Shown here: piece after piece, positions 42,581-51,794 of the stretch
Layout of the letters: each line of letters opens with the position of its first letter
Position numbering within the stretch: position 1 is the first letter of the stretch
Assembly (NCBI GenBank): GCA_963807305.1
Contig: CAWEBN010000008.1
Location: 124,001 to 188,000 of the forward strand
Length of the DNA: 64,000 nucleotides
Reading direction: 5' to 3'
Source: JAOPZW01 sp963807305
GTDB taxonomy: Bacteria > Actinomycetota > Thermoleophilia > Solirubrobacterales > Solirubrobacteraceae
Position numbers and translations under genes: made by a program
The notes under the pieces: generated by a model
The model's database searches: none
Seen by the model: only the letters and a program-made list of their open reading frames with translations
What the model was told of the DNA's origin: nothing

Positions 42581-43942
42581 TTACGTCAGTTCGGCGCCAT
42601 CTTCGATGCGCGCCGGCCCTTCCACGGCGACCGCGCCGCGAACGACGACGCCGCGCCCGAAGGTCACGTCGCCCGACACCGTCAGGCGCTCGCACTCCAG
42701 GAGCGACGGCGGGCCGGCCGGGAAGCGCGGCTCGAACTCGCCCACGAGCTTGTAGTAGTCGGCGTCGAGGTCGATGACCGGCGGATCGTCGCGCGACGGC
42801 GCGAGCTCGACGCGGTGGTCGTCGAGCAGCACGTAGGCGTCCGAGCGCAACGCGAGCAGGTCGTTGGTCGTCTTGACCGGCGCGAAGCGCCGCCGCGGGA
42901 CGTGGAGCGCGCGGGCGCCCTCGAACACTCCGATGGCGGCCCCCATCGCCGTCTCGAGCTGGACGACCGGCGTCGAGTCGGGGTCCGAAGCGTCGACCGT
43001 CTTGCGGTTGACGATGATCGGCAGACCGAGCACGCCGTCGCGCGCCTCGAGCGTGTCACGCAGCGCCTCGAGTCCGACCCAGAGGTTGTTCGTGTTCACG
43101 TAGCGGTGGCGGCCGACGTCCTGCAGCGAGGCGAGGTCCTCGTCGGGCGTCTGCGCCGTCTCGCGCAGCACCAGGCCGCCCGCCTTCAACCGCGCGATGT
43201 GGCCGCCCTTGCGGTCGGCCTCGGTGCGCCCGGCGACCTCCATCGCGAAGGGCAGCTCCTCGTGGACGACCCAGGAGAGGATCCGCGGGTCGAGGACCGC
43301 CCCGAGGTTGTCGGAGTTCGAGACGAAGGCGTAGCGGTAGCCATGCTCGAGGAGGGTCTCGAGCATCCCCGAGGTGACCAGTGCCGTGTAGAGGTCGCCG
43401 TGACCGGGCGGCGCCCACTCGAGCGACGGGTCGGCCTCCCAGGAGACGGGCTGCAGGTCGTCGGCGGCGATCTTCGGCACTTTGTTCTGCAGGAAGTCGA
43501 GCGGCACGTCGGACTCGATCTCCGGATGGCGGCGCAGCGCCTCGAGCGAGTCGTCGCGCGTCGCGAAGGAGTTCATGAGCACGAGCGGCACACGCGCCCC
43601 GAAGCGCTCGCGCAAACCGAGCACCTGGCCCACCACGATGTCGAGGAAGGTCTGCCCCTCCTTGGCCTCGATCAGTGACTTGGCCTTGGTCATGCCCATG
43701 CTCGTCCCCAGGCCGCCATTGAGCTTGAGCACGACCGCTGTGTCGACGATGGCGGGGTCGCCCTCGGGCAGCTCATCGAGGGTGGGCAGGTCCTCGGCCG
43801 GCTCGATATCGCTCTCGGGCAGCATTCCCGAGGCGCCCTCGCGCAGCTGCTCGTAGTAATGGGCGAAGGTGTCGATCGCGGCGTCGCCCACGCCTGCGGC
43901 GCGCATCTTCTCGCTGCTCGCCTGCAGCCCGTCGGGGCTCAT
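42581..43942 (-). CDS. UTP-glucose-1-phosphate uridylyltransferase, eukaryotic (UGP) type
   Basis: 453 residues. The signature VVLKLNGGLGTSMGMTKAKS lies near ~77-96, followed by NSFATRDDSLEAL, FLQNKVPKI, PPGHGDLYTALVTSGML, VSNSDNLGAVLD and the C-terminal beta-helix with GDVTFGRGVVVRGAV. This is the family of eukaryotic UDP-glucose pyrophosphorylases, not bacterial GalU. It makes UDP-glucose from UTP and glucose-1-phosphate. Its product is the substrate of the UDP-glucose dehydrogenase encoded at 54 kb. It is coupled to the cupin gene by a 4-base overlap. Confidence 0.92.
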   Translation of the reverse strand: MSPDGLQASSEKMRAAGVGDAAIDTFAHYYEQLREGASGMLPESDIEPAEDLPTLDELPEGDPAIVDTAVVLKLNGGLGTSMGMTKAKSLIEAKEGQTFLDIVVGQVLGLRERFGARVPLVLMNSFATRDDSLEALRRHPEIESDVPLDFLQNKVPKIAADDLQPVSWEADPSLEWAPPGHGDLYTALVTSGMLETLLEHGYRYAFVSNSDNLGAVLDPRILSWVVHEELPFAMEVAGRTEADRKGGHIARLKAGGLVLRETAQTPDEDLASLQDVGRHRYVNTNNLWVGLEALRDTLEARDGVLGLPIIVNRKTVDASDPDSTPVVQLETAMGAAIGVFEGARALHVPRRRFAPVKTTNDLLALRSDAYVLLDDHRVELAPSRDDPPVIDLDADYYKLVGEFEPRFPAGPPSLLECERLTVSGDVTFGRGVVVRGAVAVEGPARIEDGAELT

Positions 43943-44316
43943 GCGTCGTCGTCGTCGCGGTGCACGGTGTCCGGCGCGAAGGCGGGCAGGCACACGGCGA
44001 CGTACTCCGCACCGCCGGGGTAGGGAGTCGAGTACTGCACCCACTCGCCGCCACGGACGACGATCGCCTGCTCGGCCGGCACCTCGATCACGCCGGTCTC
44101 GTGCTCGACGCGCAGGGTGCCGTCGAGGACGAGCGTCCACTCGTCGAAGTCGGGGCGCTGGCCGGGCTCGACCCAGCCCTGCGGGGAGCGCATCCGCGCA
44201 ACGCTCAGGCGCTCCTCACCGGTGTTCACGCGGCCGACGAACTCGTCGATCAGCTTGGGCTTGGTGCCGGCGGCCTCGACGCGGCTGGGGCTCTGGATCA
44301 ACTCGGGCATCGGCAC
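43939..44316 (-). CDS. Cupin-domain protein
   Basis: 125 residues, a single small beta-barrel: PGQRPDFDEWTLVLDGTLRVEHE (cupin motif 1 region, with the usual His residues replaced by Asp/Glu) and WVQYSTPYPGGAEYVAVCLPAF (motif 2 region). Metal binding is therefore uncertain. It precedes and overlaps the UDP-glucose pyrophosphorylase gene (ATGA), suggesting a sugar- or nucleotide-sugar-related role, but this is a contextual guess. Confidence 0.82.
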   Translation of the reverse strand: MPMPELIQSPSRVEAAGTKPKLIDEFVGRVNTGEERLSVARMRSPQGWVEPGQRPDFDEWTLVLDGTLRVEHETGVIEVPAEQAIVVRGGEWVQYSTPYPGGAEYVAVCLPAFAPDTVHRDDDDA

Positions 44317-44469
44317 GGCAGCCTAGCGAGCGTCCGCTCTCGCACAGGTCCCGCCCAACGACAGATCGTAGGAACCGAGAGCTTGGGTATGGGGCCTGCG
44401 CGGAGGCATCGCACGGCGGGGAGCCGAGGCGTGACCACCGCGCCTTGATCCTCTGACGGAGGTATTCCC

Positions 44470-46449
44470 TTGCACCGTTCCATCGCACGGCGGGCAGCGC
44501 TCGTCGTCGTCGGCCTCTTGGCTCTGGCGCCTGCTGCCCAGGCGGCCACGAGCACGAGCCGCACCACCCTCACCAACAGCACGCCGGACTGGGCCACACC
44601 CAACGCCCAGGTCGGGACCGTTCCCGACAGCGCCCAGCACACGTTCTGGGTCTATCTGAGCATGCGCAACTCCAAGGCGCTCGATGCCGCCATCGCGGCG
44701 GCCACGAACCCGGCGAGCGCCGGCTACGGCAAGTATCTGACGCCCGACCAGTTCCGCGCCCGCTACGCGCCGACCGACGCCGACGTGGCCGCGGTCCGGG
44801 CCTACCTCGAGCAGTCGGGCTTCGCGGTCAGCGCCGACCGGCCCGACAACAACCGCTGGGTCAAGGCCAGCGGCACGACGGCTCAGGTCGAGCAGGCGTT
44901 CAAGACGCAGCTGCGCACCTACCAGCACCGCGGCAGGACGCTGCAGGCGCCCAACGGCGACCTGAGCATCGCCCGCTCGATCTCGAGCCGCATCGCGGGC
45001 ATCGCCGGCCTGGACGGCAGCGACCGGTTCATGAAGCCCGACACCGCCGACGCGCCCCCGTCCCCGGCGTTCGTCAACGCGCCCCCGTGCTCGGCGTCGT
45101 GGGGCGAGAAGACCGCCGTGGGCGACACGAGCCCCGACGGGCAGACGATCCCGTCCGCGTACGGGGACGACCTGATCCCGTACGCGACGTGCGGCTACAC
45201 CCCCAACCAGCTGCAGGGTGCCTACGGCACCAAGGCGGCCGTCGCGGGCGGCCTCGACGGGCACGGCCAGACGGTGGCGATCGTCGACGCCTTCGCCTCG
45301 CCGACGATCGAGCAGGACTCCAACCAGTACGCGACGACCCACGGCCAGCCCCCGGTGGATCTCAGCCAGATCAAGCCGGTCGACCGCTCCAACGACCCGA
45401 TCGGCGGCACCGAGCCCGGACAGTGCGACGCCCAGGGCTGGTACGGCGAGGAGACGCTCGACGTCGAGGCCGTGCACGCGATGGCGCCCGGCGCGCACGT
45501 CCTGTTCGTGGGCGGCGCCGACTGCCTCGACGAGTCGCTCATCGACGCGGTGAACAAGATCGTCGACGGCGGCCTGGCCCAGATCGTCACGAACTCCTAC
45601 GGCAACCTCGGTGAGACCGGCGAGGAGGCCGGCCTGCGCCAGGCGTGGAACGACACCTTCCGCCAGGCCGCCCTGGAGGGCATCGGGATGTACTTCTCGT
45701 CCGGCGACAGCGGCGACGAGACCGACAACCTCGGTCACGCCGAGGCCGACTTCCCGGCCTCGCATCCGCTCGTCACCGCCGTCGGCGGCACGTCGCTGGG
45801 CGTGAGCGGCAGCGATGGCTACCTGTTCGAGACCGGCTGGGGCACGGCGACCACCACCCTGACCGACGGCGCCTGGGACCCGGCCCCGCCCGGCGCCCAC
45901 CTCTACGGCTCCGGCGGCGGCACGAGCCTGTTCTACGCCGAGCCCGACTACCAGAAGCCCGTCGTGCCGAAGAAGCTGGCCAAGGCCAACGGCGGCAAGC
46001 CCGCGCGCGTGGTGCCGGACGTCAGCCTCGTGGGCGACCCGCAAACGGGCATGCTCGTGGGCCAGACGCAGACGTTCCCGGACGGGACGACGAAGTACAG
46101 CGAGTACCGCCTCGGCGGCACGAGCCTGTCCTCGCCGCTCATGGCGGGCGTCATGGCCCTGGCCGACCAGCAGGCGGGCCATCACCACGGCTTCGCCAAC
46201 CCGGCGCTGTACGCCCAGTACGGCACGTCGGCCTACCGCGACACCGTCGCGCCCGACCAGCCGATCGCGGTCGTGCGCAACGACTACGTCAACTCGGTCG
46301 ACGCGAGCGATGGCACCACGACGAAGCTGCGGACATTCGACCAGACGGAGAGCCTGCACACCACCCCGGGCTACGACGACGTCACCGGCGTCGGCAGCCC
46401 GAACGGGCAGAGGTTCCTCGCCGCGCTGGCCGCGGCGGCCGCCCGCTGA
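44470..46449 (+). CDS. Secreted sedolisin (S53, pro-kumamolisin) protease
   Basis: 659 residues starting at TTG, with a strong GGAGGT site 6 bases upstream. A signal peptide (ALVVVGLLALAPAAQA) is followed by the pro-domain (~55-195: FWVYLSMRN...YLTPDQFRARYAPT) and catalytic domain. The Glu and Asp of the triad are in GEETLDVEAVHAMAPG, the oxyanion Asp in FSSGDSGDETD, and the Ser in GGTSLSSPLMAGVMAL; calcium-site YDDVTGVGSPNG ends the protein. Sedolisins are acid-active endopeptidases released outside the cell after self-cleavage. It is transcribed alone and followed by a strong hairpin. Confidence 0.93.
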   Translation: MHRSIARRAALVVVGLLALAPAAQAATSTSRTTLTNSTPDWATPNAQVGTVPDSAQHTFWVYLSMRNSKALDAAIAAATNPASAGYGKYLTPDQFRARYAPTDADVAAVRAYLEQSGFAVSADRPDNNRWVKASGTTAQVEQAFKTQLRTYQHRGRTLQAPNGDLSIARSISSRIAGIAGLDGSDRFMKPDTADAPPSPAFVNAPPCSASWGEKTAVGDTSPDGQTIPSAYGDDLIPYATCGYTPNQLQGAYGTKAAVAGGLDGHGQTVAIVDAFASPTIEQDSNQYATTHGQPPVDLSQIKPVDRSNDPIGGTEPGQCDAQGWYGEETLDVEAVHAMAPGAHVLFVGGADCLDESLIDAVNKIVDGGLAQIVTNSYGNLGETGEEAGLRQAWNDTFRQAALEGIGMYFSSGDSGDETDNLGHAEADFPASHPLVTAVGGTSLGVSGSDGYLFETGWGTATTTLTDGAWDPAPPGAHLYGSGGGTSLFYAEPDYQKPVVPKKLAKANGGKPARVVPDVSLVGDPQTGMLVGQTQTFPDGTTKYSEYRLGGTSLSSPLMAGVMALADQQAGHHHGFANPALYAQYGTSAYRDTVAPDQPIAVVRNDYVNSVDASDGTTTKLRTFDQTESLHTTPGYDDVTGVGSPNGQRFLAALAAAAAR

Positions 46450-46465
46450 CGACGAAGGCCGACAC

Positions 46466-46491
46466 GGGGCCGCGCCCACTGGCGCGGCCCC
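46466..46491 (+). terminator. Terminator hairpin after the sedolisin gene
   Basis: GGGGCCGCGC and GCGCGGCCCC form a perfect 10-base stem with a 6-base loop, 16 bases after the stop codon. Confidence 0.7.
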
Positions 46492-46531
46492 ACGGCCCAC
46501 CGGCCGTCGTCCGCTCTGCGCGGGGGATGTT

Positions 46532-46560
46532 GCGCGGCCAGGGCGTCGAGGGAGGTGGCC
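46532..46560 (+). repeat. Dispersed repeat copy (GCGGCCAGGGC-type)
   Basis: The core CAGGGCGTCGAGGGAGGTGG matches, with one or two changes, segments in the repeat island at 61.1-61.8 kb, where it occurs in both orientations. It lies in the ~200-base gap between the sedolisin and DUF72 genes, which otherwise holds only a terminator and a small GC hairpin. Confidence 0.5.
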
Positions 46561-46647
46561 CGCGCCGCGCTGTGTTTGGCGCGGCCGGCGAGCAGCTCGG
46601 GGCGGCAAGCCACGGCGGAAGCCGCCGACGGCCGACGAGCCGGGCCG

Positions 46648-47313
46648 CTATCCCGCGTCGACGAGCTCGAGCAGCCGCAGCGCGTAGGCCGGCGCCGTCG
46701 GCTCGTCCTCGTGGCGGAAGTAGCAGTGCACCGCGATGCCGTCGTCGAGCAGCGGGCGCAGGCGATCCGCCCAGGCGCTGAGGGCCGCGTCGTCGTAGGG
46801 CGGCTCGCGCAGGCGCAGGTAGCGGAAGGGCGCGGGCGCGTCGAGCTGGTTGACGCGCACCGCGTCGCGGCCCTCGAGCAGCTCCTCGACGCCATCCCAG
46901 GAGGGGTCGCGCAGGTCGAAGGCCGGCCAGAGATCGTGGTCGATGCCGTCGAGCAGGGCGCGCAGGAAGCCGTCGTCGCGCTTGCGGTCGTCGGCCGGGC
47001 GCACGAGCAGCGGCCCGAGGCGGTCGCCCAGCGCGCGGACGCGACGGCAGAAGGCCGGCGCGTCGTCGACGCGCCCGTAGACCGTGATGGCCCGCGGCAT
47101 CTTGACCGCGAAGCGAAAGCCGTCGGGCACGGTCGCCGCCCAGCGCTCGAAGGTCTCGGCGCTCGGCAGGCGGTAGAAGCTCGAGTTGACCTCCACCGTC
47201 GACAGGACGCCGGCGTAGAAGCGCAGGAAGTCGTCGTTGCGCGTCCCCGCCGGGTAGAAGCCGGGCCGCCACGAGGCGAAGGAGAAGCCAGACGCCCCGA
47301 CGAGCAGACTCAT
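46648..47313 (-). CDS. DUF72 (YecE-like) family protein
   Basis: 221 residues, TIM-barrel-like. GASGFSFASWRPGFYPAG at the start, VEVNSSFYRLPSAETFERW, FRFAVKMPRAIT and the late CYFRHEDEPTAPAYALRL are the family motifs. Function is not established for the family. Its start overlaps the stop of the archaeal-type adenosylhomocysteinase by 4 bases, so the two are coupled; that linkage hints at methyl-cycle or thio-nucleotide chemistry but proves nothing. Confidence 0.88.
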   Translation of the reverse strand: MSLLVGASGFSFASWRPGFYPAGTRNDDFLRFYAGVLSTVEVNSSFYRLPSAETFERWAATVPDGFRFAVKMPRAITVYGRVDDAPAFCRRVRALGDRLGPLLVRPADDRKRDDGFLRALLDGIDHDLWPAFDLRDPSWDGVEELLEGRDAVRVNQLDAPAPFRYLRLREPPYDDAALSAWADRLRPLLDDGIAVHCYFRHEDEPTAPAYALRLLELVDAG

Positions 47314-48569
47314 CCCCAGGAGTCGCGGTAGGTCGCCTGCTCGGGCGTGAGCTCGTCGATGCCGACCCCCAGGGCGCCGAGCTTGAGGCGGGCCACCTCG
47401 CGGTCGATCGCGTCGGGCACCGTGTGGACGCCGGGCGCCAGGTCGCGCCCTCGCGCCACGAGGTCCTCGACGACGAGCGCCTGCAGGGCGAAGGACATGT
47501 CCATCACCGCGGCGGGATGCCCCTGGCCGGCGGCCAGGTTGACGACGCGCCCGGAGGCCAGCAGGTTCACGCTGCGCCCGCCGAGGTCGTACTGCTGCAC
47601 GAGCGGCAGGACGTCGCGGACCTCGACTGCGGCGGCGCGCAGCGCATCGAGGTCTATCTCGACGTCGAAGTGGCCGGCGTTGGCGAGGATCGCGCCGTCC
47701 TTCATGCGCTCGAAGTGCTCGCGGCGCAGGACGGCGCGCGAGCCGGTGACGGTGACGAAGACGTCGCCGCGCGCCGCCGCCTCGAGCGCGGGCATCACCT
47801 CGAAGCCCTCCATCCGCGCCTCCAGGGCGCGCACGGGATCGACCTCGCAGATGACGACCTGAGCACCGGCGCCGCGCGCGCGCTGGGCGAGGCCGCGTCC
47901 GGTCCAGCCGTAGCCGAAGATCACGAAGGTCTGCCCGGCGAGGAGGATGTTGGTCGCGCGCAGGATCCCGTCCAGGGCGGACTGGCCCGTGCCGTAGTGG
48001 TCGTTGAAGATGCGCTCGGCGTGCGCCTCGTTGACCGCGATGACCGGGCACGTCAGCTGTCCCTCGGCCTCGAGCGCGCGCACGCGCAGCAGGCCGGTGG
48101 TCGTCTCCTCGGTGCCGCCGATGAGCCGCTCGCGCACGCGCGCGCGAGCGTGGTGGAGCACCATCACGAGATCGGCGCCGTCGTCGAGGGTCACGTGCGG
48201 GCGCCGGCGCGCGCACGCCGCGACGTGGGCGGCGTACGCATCGGCGTCCTCGCCGCGGCGCGCGTGGACCTCGGCCCCGAAGTCCTCGGCCAGGGCGGCG
48301 GCCGTCTCGTCCTGCGTGGAGAGCGGGTTGGCCGCGCACAGCGCCACGTCGGCGCCGCCCGCGATCAGCGCCCGCGCGAGGTTGGCCGTCTCGGCGGTGA
48401 CGTGCAGGCACGCCGCCACCGTGATGCCCTCGAGCGGGCGCTCGTCGGCCAGGCGCTCGCGGATCGAGCGCAGGACGGGCATCTGGGCGTCGGCCCATTC
48501 GACGCGCGCCCGGCCCGCCGGAGCGAGCCCGGGGTCGGCGATGTCCGAGACGGATGGTCGTGCCGCCAT
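47310..48569 (-). CDS. Adenosylhomocysteinase, short (archaeal-like) form
   Basis: 419 residues, lacking the ~40-residue insert of the bacterial/eukaryotic enzyme. Conserved parts: LEGITVAACLHVTAETANLARAL, NPLSTQDETAAAL, GGTEETTTGLLRVRAL, the NAD loop IFGYGWTGRGLAQRARGAGA, and NAGHFDVEIDLDAL. It lacks the C-terminal Lys/Tyr tail of the standard enzyme. It may hydrolyse S-adenosylhomocysteine or another S-ribosyl/inosyl-homocysteine analogue, as some archaeal-type enzymes do. A long bacterial-type copy is encoded directly upstream at 48.7-50.2 kb. Confidence 0.87.
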   Translation of the reverse strand: MAARPSVSDIADPGLAPAGRARVEWADAQMPVLRSIRERLADERPLEGITVAACLHVTAETANLARALIAGGADVALCAANPLSTQDETAAALAEDFGAEVHARRGEDADAYAAHVAACARRRPHVTLDDGADLVMVLHHARARVRERLIGGTEETTTGLLRVRALEAEGQLTCPVIAVNEAHAERIFNDHYGTGQSALDGILRATNILLAGQTFVIFGYGWTGRGLAQRARGAGAQVVICEVDPVRALEARMEGFEVMPALEAAARGDVFVTVTGSRAVLRREHFERMKDGAILANAGHFDVEIDLDALRAAAVEVRDVLPLVQQYDLGGRSVNLLASGRVVNLAAGQGHPAAVMDMSFALQALVVEDLVARGRDLAPGVHTVPDAIDREVARLKLGALGVGIDELTPEQATYRDSWG

Positions 48570-48696
48570 CAACGCCTCCGCTGCTGATTCAGGGGCGCGG
48601 ATCGTGGTCGCTGCCAAGGACGCAGGGGTGCGGGACAGTGCGTCAGCACGGCCCGACCCCGAGGACGCCGGCAGCGGGCACGAGGCGCCCCGCTGA

Positions 48697-50154
<1,458 letters not shown>

Positions 50155-50180
50155 CGTGTCCTTGGAGTCGGGGACGAAGG

Positions 50181-50543
50181 TCAGGTCAGGGCGGCGGCCG
50201 CGGCCAGCAGGCGCTCGTGCTTGTCCTGCTCGAAGCGCAGCCAGTCGCTCACGGGGACGTCTTCCGGGCGCTGCGCCTGCGCCTCGAACCAGGCGTCGAC
50301 GGAGGCCCGCAGCTCGGAGTCGGTCCGAAGGCGCTGGGCGAAGCCCATCTCGCCCAGGCCGAGGTCGAAATCCCGCAGCAGCTCGCGCAGCGTACGCAGG
50401 CGCTGGAGCTCGGCGGCGCCGTAGAGTCGGTAGCCCCCATCCGAGCGCGGGGCGTCGAGGAGCCCGACGCGCTCGATGTAGCGCAGCATGCGGGGAGACC
50501 AGCCGGTCGTCTCGGCTGCCTCGTGGATGGTGAGCGCGTCCAC
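50181..50543 (-). CDS. MerR-family regulator upstream of ahcY
   Basis: 120 residues, GTG start. The N-terminal winged helix reads LTIHEAAETTGWSPRMLRYI with ERVGLLDAPRSDGGYRLYGAAELQRL; a coiled helix follows (LRTLRELLRDFDLGLGEMGFA). The ~35-residue C-terminal part has no Cys, so metal sensing is unlikely. A large dyad sits just before its start. It and ahcY appear to be one transcript, suggesting a link between S-adenosylhomocysteine level and this regulator. Confidence 0.88.
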   Translation of the reverse strand: MDALTIHEAAETTGWSPRMLRYIERVGLLDAPRSDGGYRLYGAAELQRLRTLRELLRDFDLGLGEMGFAQRLRTDSELRASVDAWFEAQAQRPEDVPVSDWLRFEQDKHERLLAAAAALT

Positions 50544-50548
50544 GAGGC

Positions 50549-50574
50549 AACCTTACCACGGTCGTGTCAAGGTT
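50549..50574 (-). promoter_or_regulatory. MerR-type operator dyad before merR-ahcY
   Basis: On the minus strand AACCTTGACACG and CGTGGTAAGGTT form a near-perfect 26-base dyad (10 of 12 positions symmetric) with a 2-base centre, 5 bases from the GTG. It contains a TTGACA -35-like hexamer. The size and symmetry suit a MerR-family dimer; autoregulation of merR-ahcY is the natural reading. Confidence 0.65.
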
Positions 50575-50586
50575 CCGCAAGCAAGA

Positions 50587-50603
50587 CCCTCCCGGTGGGA
50601 GGG
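50587..50603 (-). terminator. Hairpin after the SnoaL-like gene
   Basis: CCCTCCC and GGGAGGG pair around a GGT triloop, between the end of the SnoaL-like gene and the merR promoter. Confidence 0.5.
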
Positions 50604-50667
50604 CGATCCTGGCCTCAGGAGAGGGTCATCGGCGACGCCTCTGCGCGGTTTCGTCCCATGACGCTCG

Positions 50668-51096
50668 TCACCCGGCCCCGAGGCGGCGCAGCATGTCCTC
50701 GTGCGCGCGCTCGCCGTAGTACTCGTAGATCTCCGCGATGCGGCCCTCGCGGAAGGTGACGCGCATGCAGAGGTCGTTCTCGTAGCCGCTGCCGTCGTGC
50801 AGCTCGGCGGTCATACGCTCCTCGACGAAGGCGACGTCGGGGTCGACGGTGGCGTGGAAGCGGACGTCGGCGACGCGGACCCAGTTGGCGAGGGCGGCGA
50901 AGCCTGCGAAGAGCCCGCGCAGCTGGTCGTGCCCGGCGACGATCGACGGCATGCCGGCGATCGGGTAGGCGACCTCGTAGCGGCCGTCGGGCTGCCAGCG
51001 CGCGAGGAAGCTGTCGATGTCGCCGTCGTACAGCGCCGCGCCGGCGGCGTGCCAGACGGCCTCGTTGGCGCTGGGGGCGATGGTGGTGTCGGTCAT
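50668..51096 (-). CDS. SnoaL-like (NTF2-fold) protein
   Basis: 142 residues, start chosen at the ATG with GGAGG just upstream. Pattern: EAVWHAAGAALYDGDIDSFLARWQPDGRYEVAYP, then MPSIVAGHDQLRGLFAGF and a beta-sheet half ending CMRVTFREGRIAEIYEYYGERAH. Typical of SnoaL_2-type small proteins with unassigned function. Unlike the 39.7 kb relative it is not flanked by repeats. A LuxR fragment lies upstream on the other strand. Confidence 0.8.
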   Translation of the reverse strand: MTDTTIAPSANEAVWHAAGAALYDGDIDSFLARWQPDGRYEVAYPIAGMPSIVAGHDQLRGLFAGFAALANWVRVADVRFHATVDPDVAFVEERMTAELHDGSGYENDLCMRVTFREGRIAEIYEYYGERAHEDMLRRLGAG

Positions 51097-51176
51097 GCGA
51101 TGGCCTCCTTGGAGTGGTCGGTCGGTGCGCCATCCACGGTCGCAGCGGCCGCCCGCGCCAACATCGGGGAAATCCC

Positions 51177-51275
51177 AGCGAGAAGACGATCGAGACGCAC
51201 ATGACCCGCGTCTTCCAGAAGCTCGGCCTGCGCTCGCGCGTGCAGGTCGCGGCGGCGGTCGTCCGCCCGGACTAG
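51177..51275 (+). pseudogene. Remnant of a LuxR-type HTH regulator (C-terminal 32 codons)
   Basis: The frame SEKTIETHMTRVFQKLGLRS.. to a TAG stop matches the last two helices of LuxR/NarL DNA-binding domains (usual form: SxKTVExHLxxxxxKLGVxSR). Upstream in the same frame the sequence is not LuxR-like and no start or receiver/ligand domain is present, so this is a truncated relic. It sits in the gap between a SnoaL-like gene and a small hypothetical gene. Confidence 0.6.
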
Positions 51276-51320
51276 TCGGACCCCGGCGCGGCCAGCCGCT
51301 CATGGCGGCGCATGTCGAAC

Positions 51321-51791
51321 CTACGCGGGCTCGCCTGCGGCGAGCAGAATCGCCTGGCGGCCCTCGTGCTCGCGCTCGTAGGCGGCCACGACGGCCCGCT
51401 CCACGTCGGTGGCGCCCTGGAGCCGGGTCATGACCTCGTCCAGGCGCATCTCGTCATAGCCGGCCCACGGCTCGGCGATGTGGACCTGCGCGCCGACGCT
51501 GTCGGCGCCTCCCGTCTCGGCCTCGCGCGCCGCCTCGCGCATCGCCGCGACCTCGCCCTTCGTGGGCTCCGCCCGGCGGGGCGTCGCGCGCCGCTGCGGC
51601 GGGCGCTTGCGCGCCGCCGGCCGCCGCGCCGGGCGCGGCGCCGGCGCGGCGGGCTCCGCTGGCTCCGCGGGTGCACGTCCGGAGCGATCGTCGTCGCCTG
51701 CACCCACGCCGAGGGCCCGCAGCACGCCCCGGACCAGGATCGGCAGCGCCTTGATCAGCAGCCGCAGCGAGAAGACGAGTAGGCCCGGCAT
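51321..51791 (-). CDS. Hypothetical protein with N-terminal membrane helix and basic Pro/Ala linker
   Basis: 156 residues. A hydrophobic N-terminal segment (LLVFSLRLLIKALPILVRGVL) is followed by a low-complexity linker rich in Pro, Ala and Arg (~35-75), then a helical C-terminal ~80 residues (KGEVAAMREAAREAETGG..YDEMRLDEVMTRLQGATDVERAVVAAYEREH). I recognise no family. It begins 3 bases after the phosphoglucose/phosphomannose isomerase gene and so ends the sugar-nucleotide operon. Confidence 0.65.
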   Translation of the reverse strand: MPGLLVFSLRLLIKALPILVRGVLRALGVGAGDDDRSGRAPAEPAEPAAPAPRPARRPAARKRPPQRRATPRRAEPTKGEVAAMREAAREAETGGADSVGAQVHIAEPWAGYDEMRLDEVMTRLQGATDVERAVVAAYEREHEGRQAILLAAGEPA

Positions 51792-51794
51792 GCT

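Noticed and set aside
50155..50180. SAH riboswitch before ahcY
   Set aside because: Only 26 bases separate merR and ahcY, too short for the aptamer.
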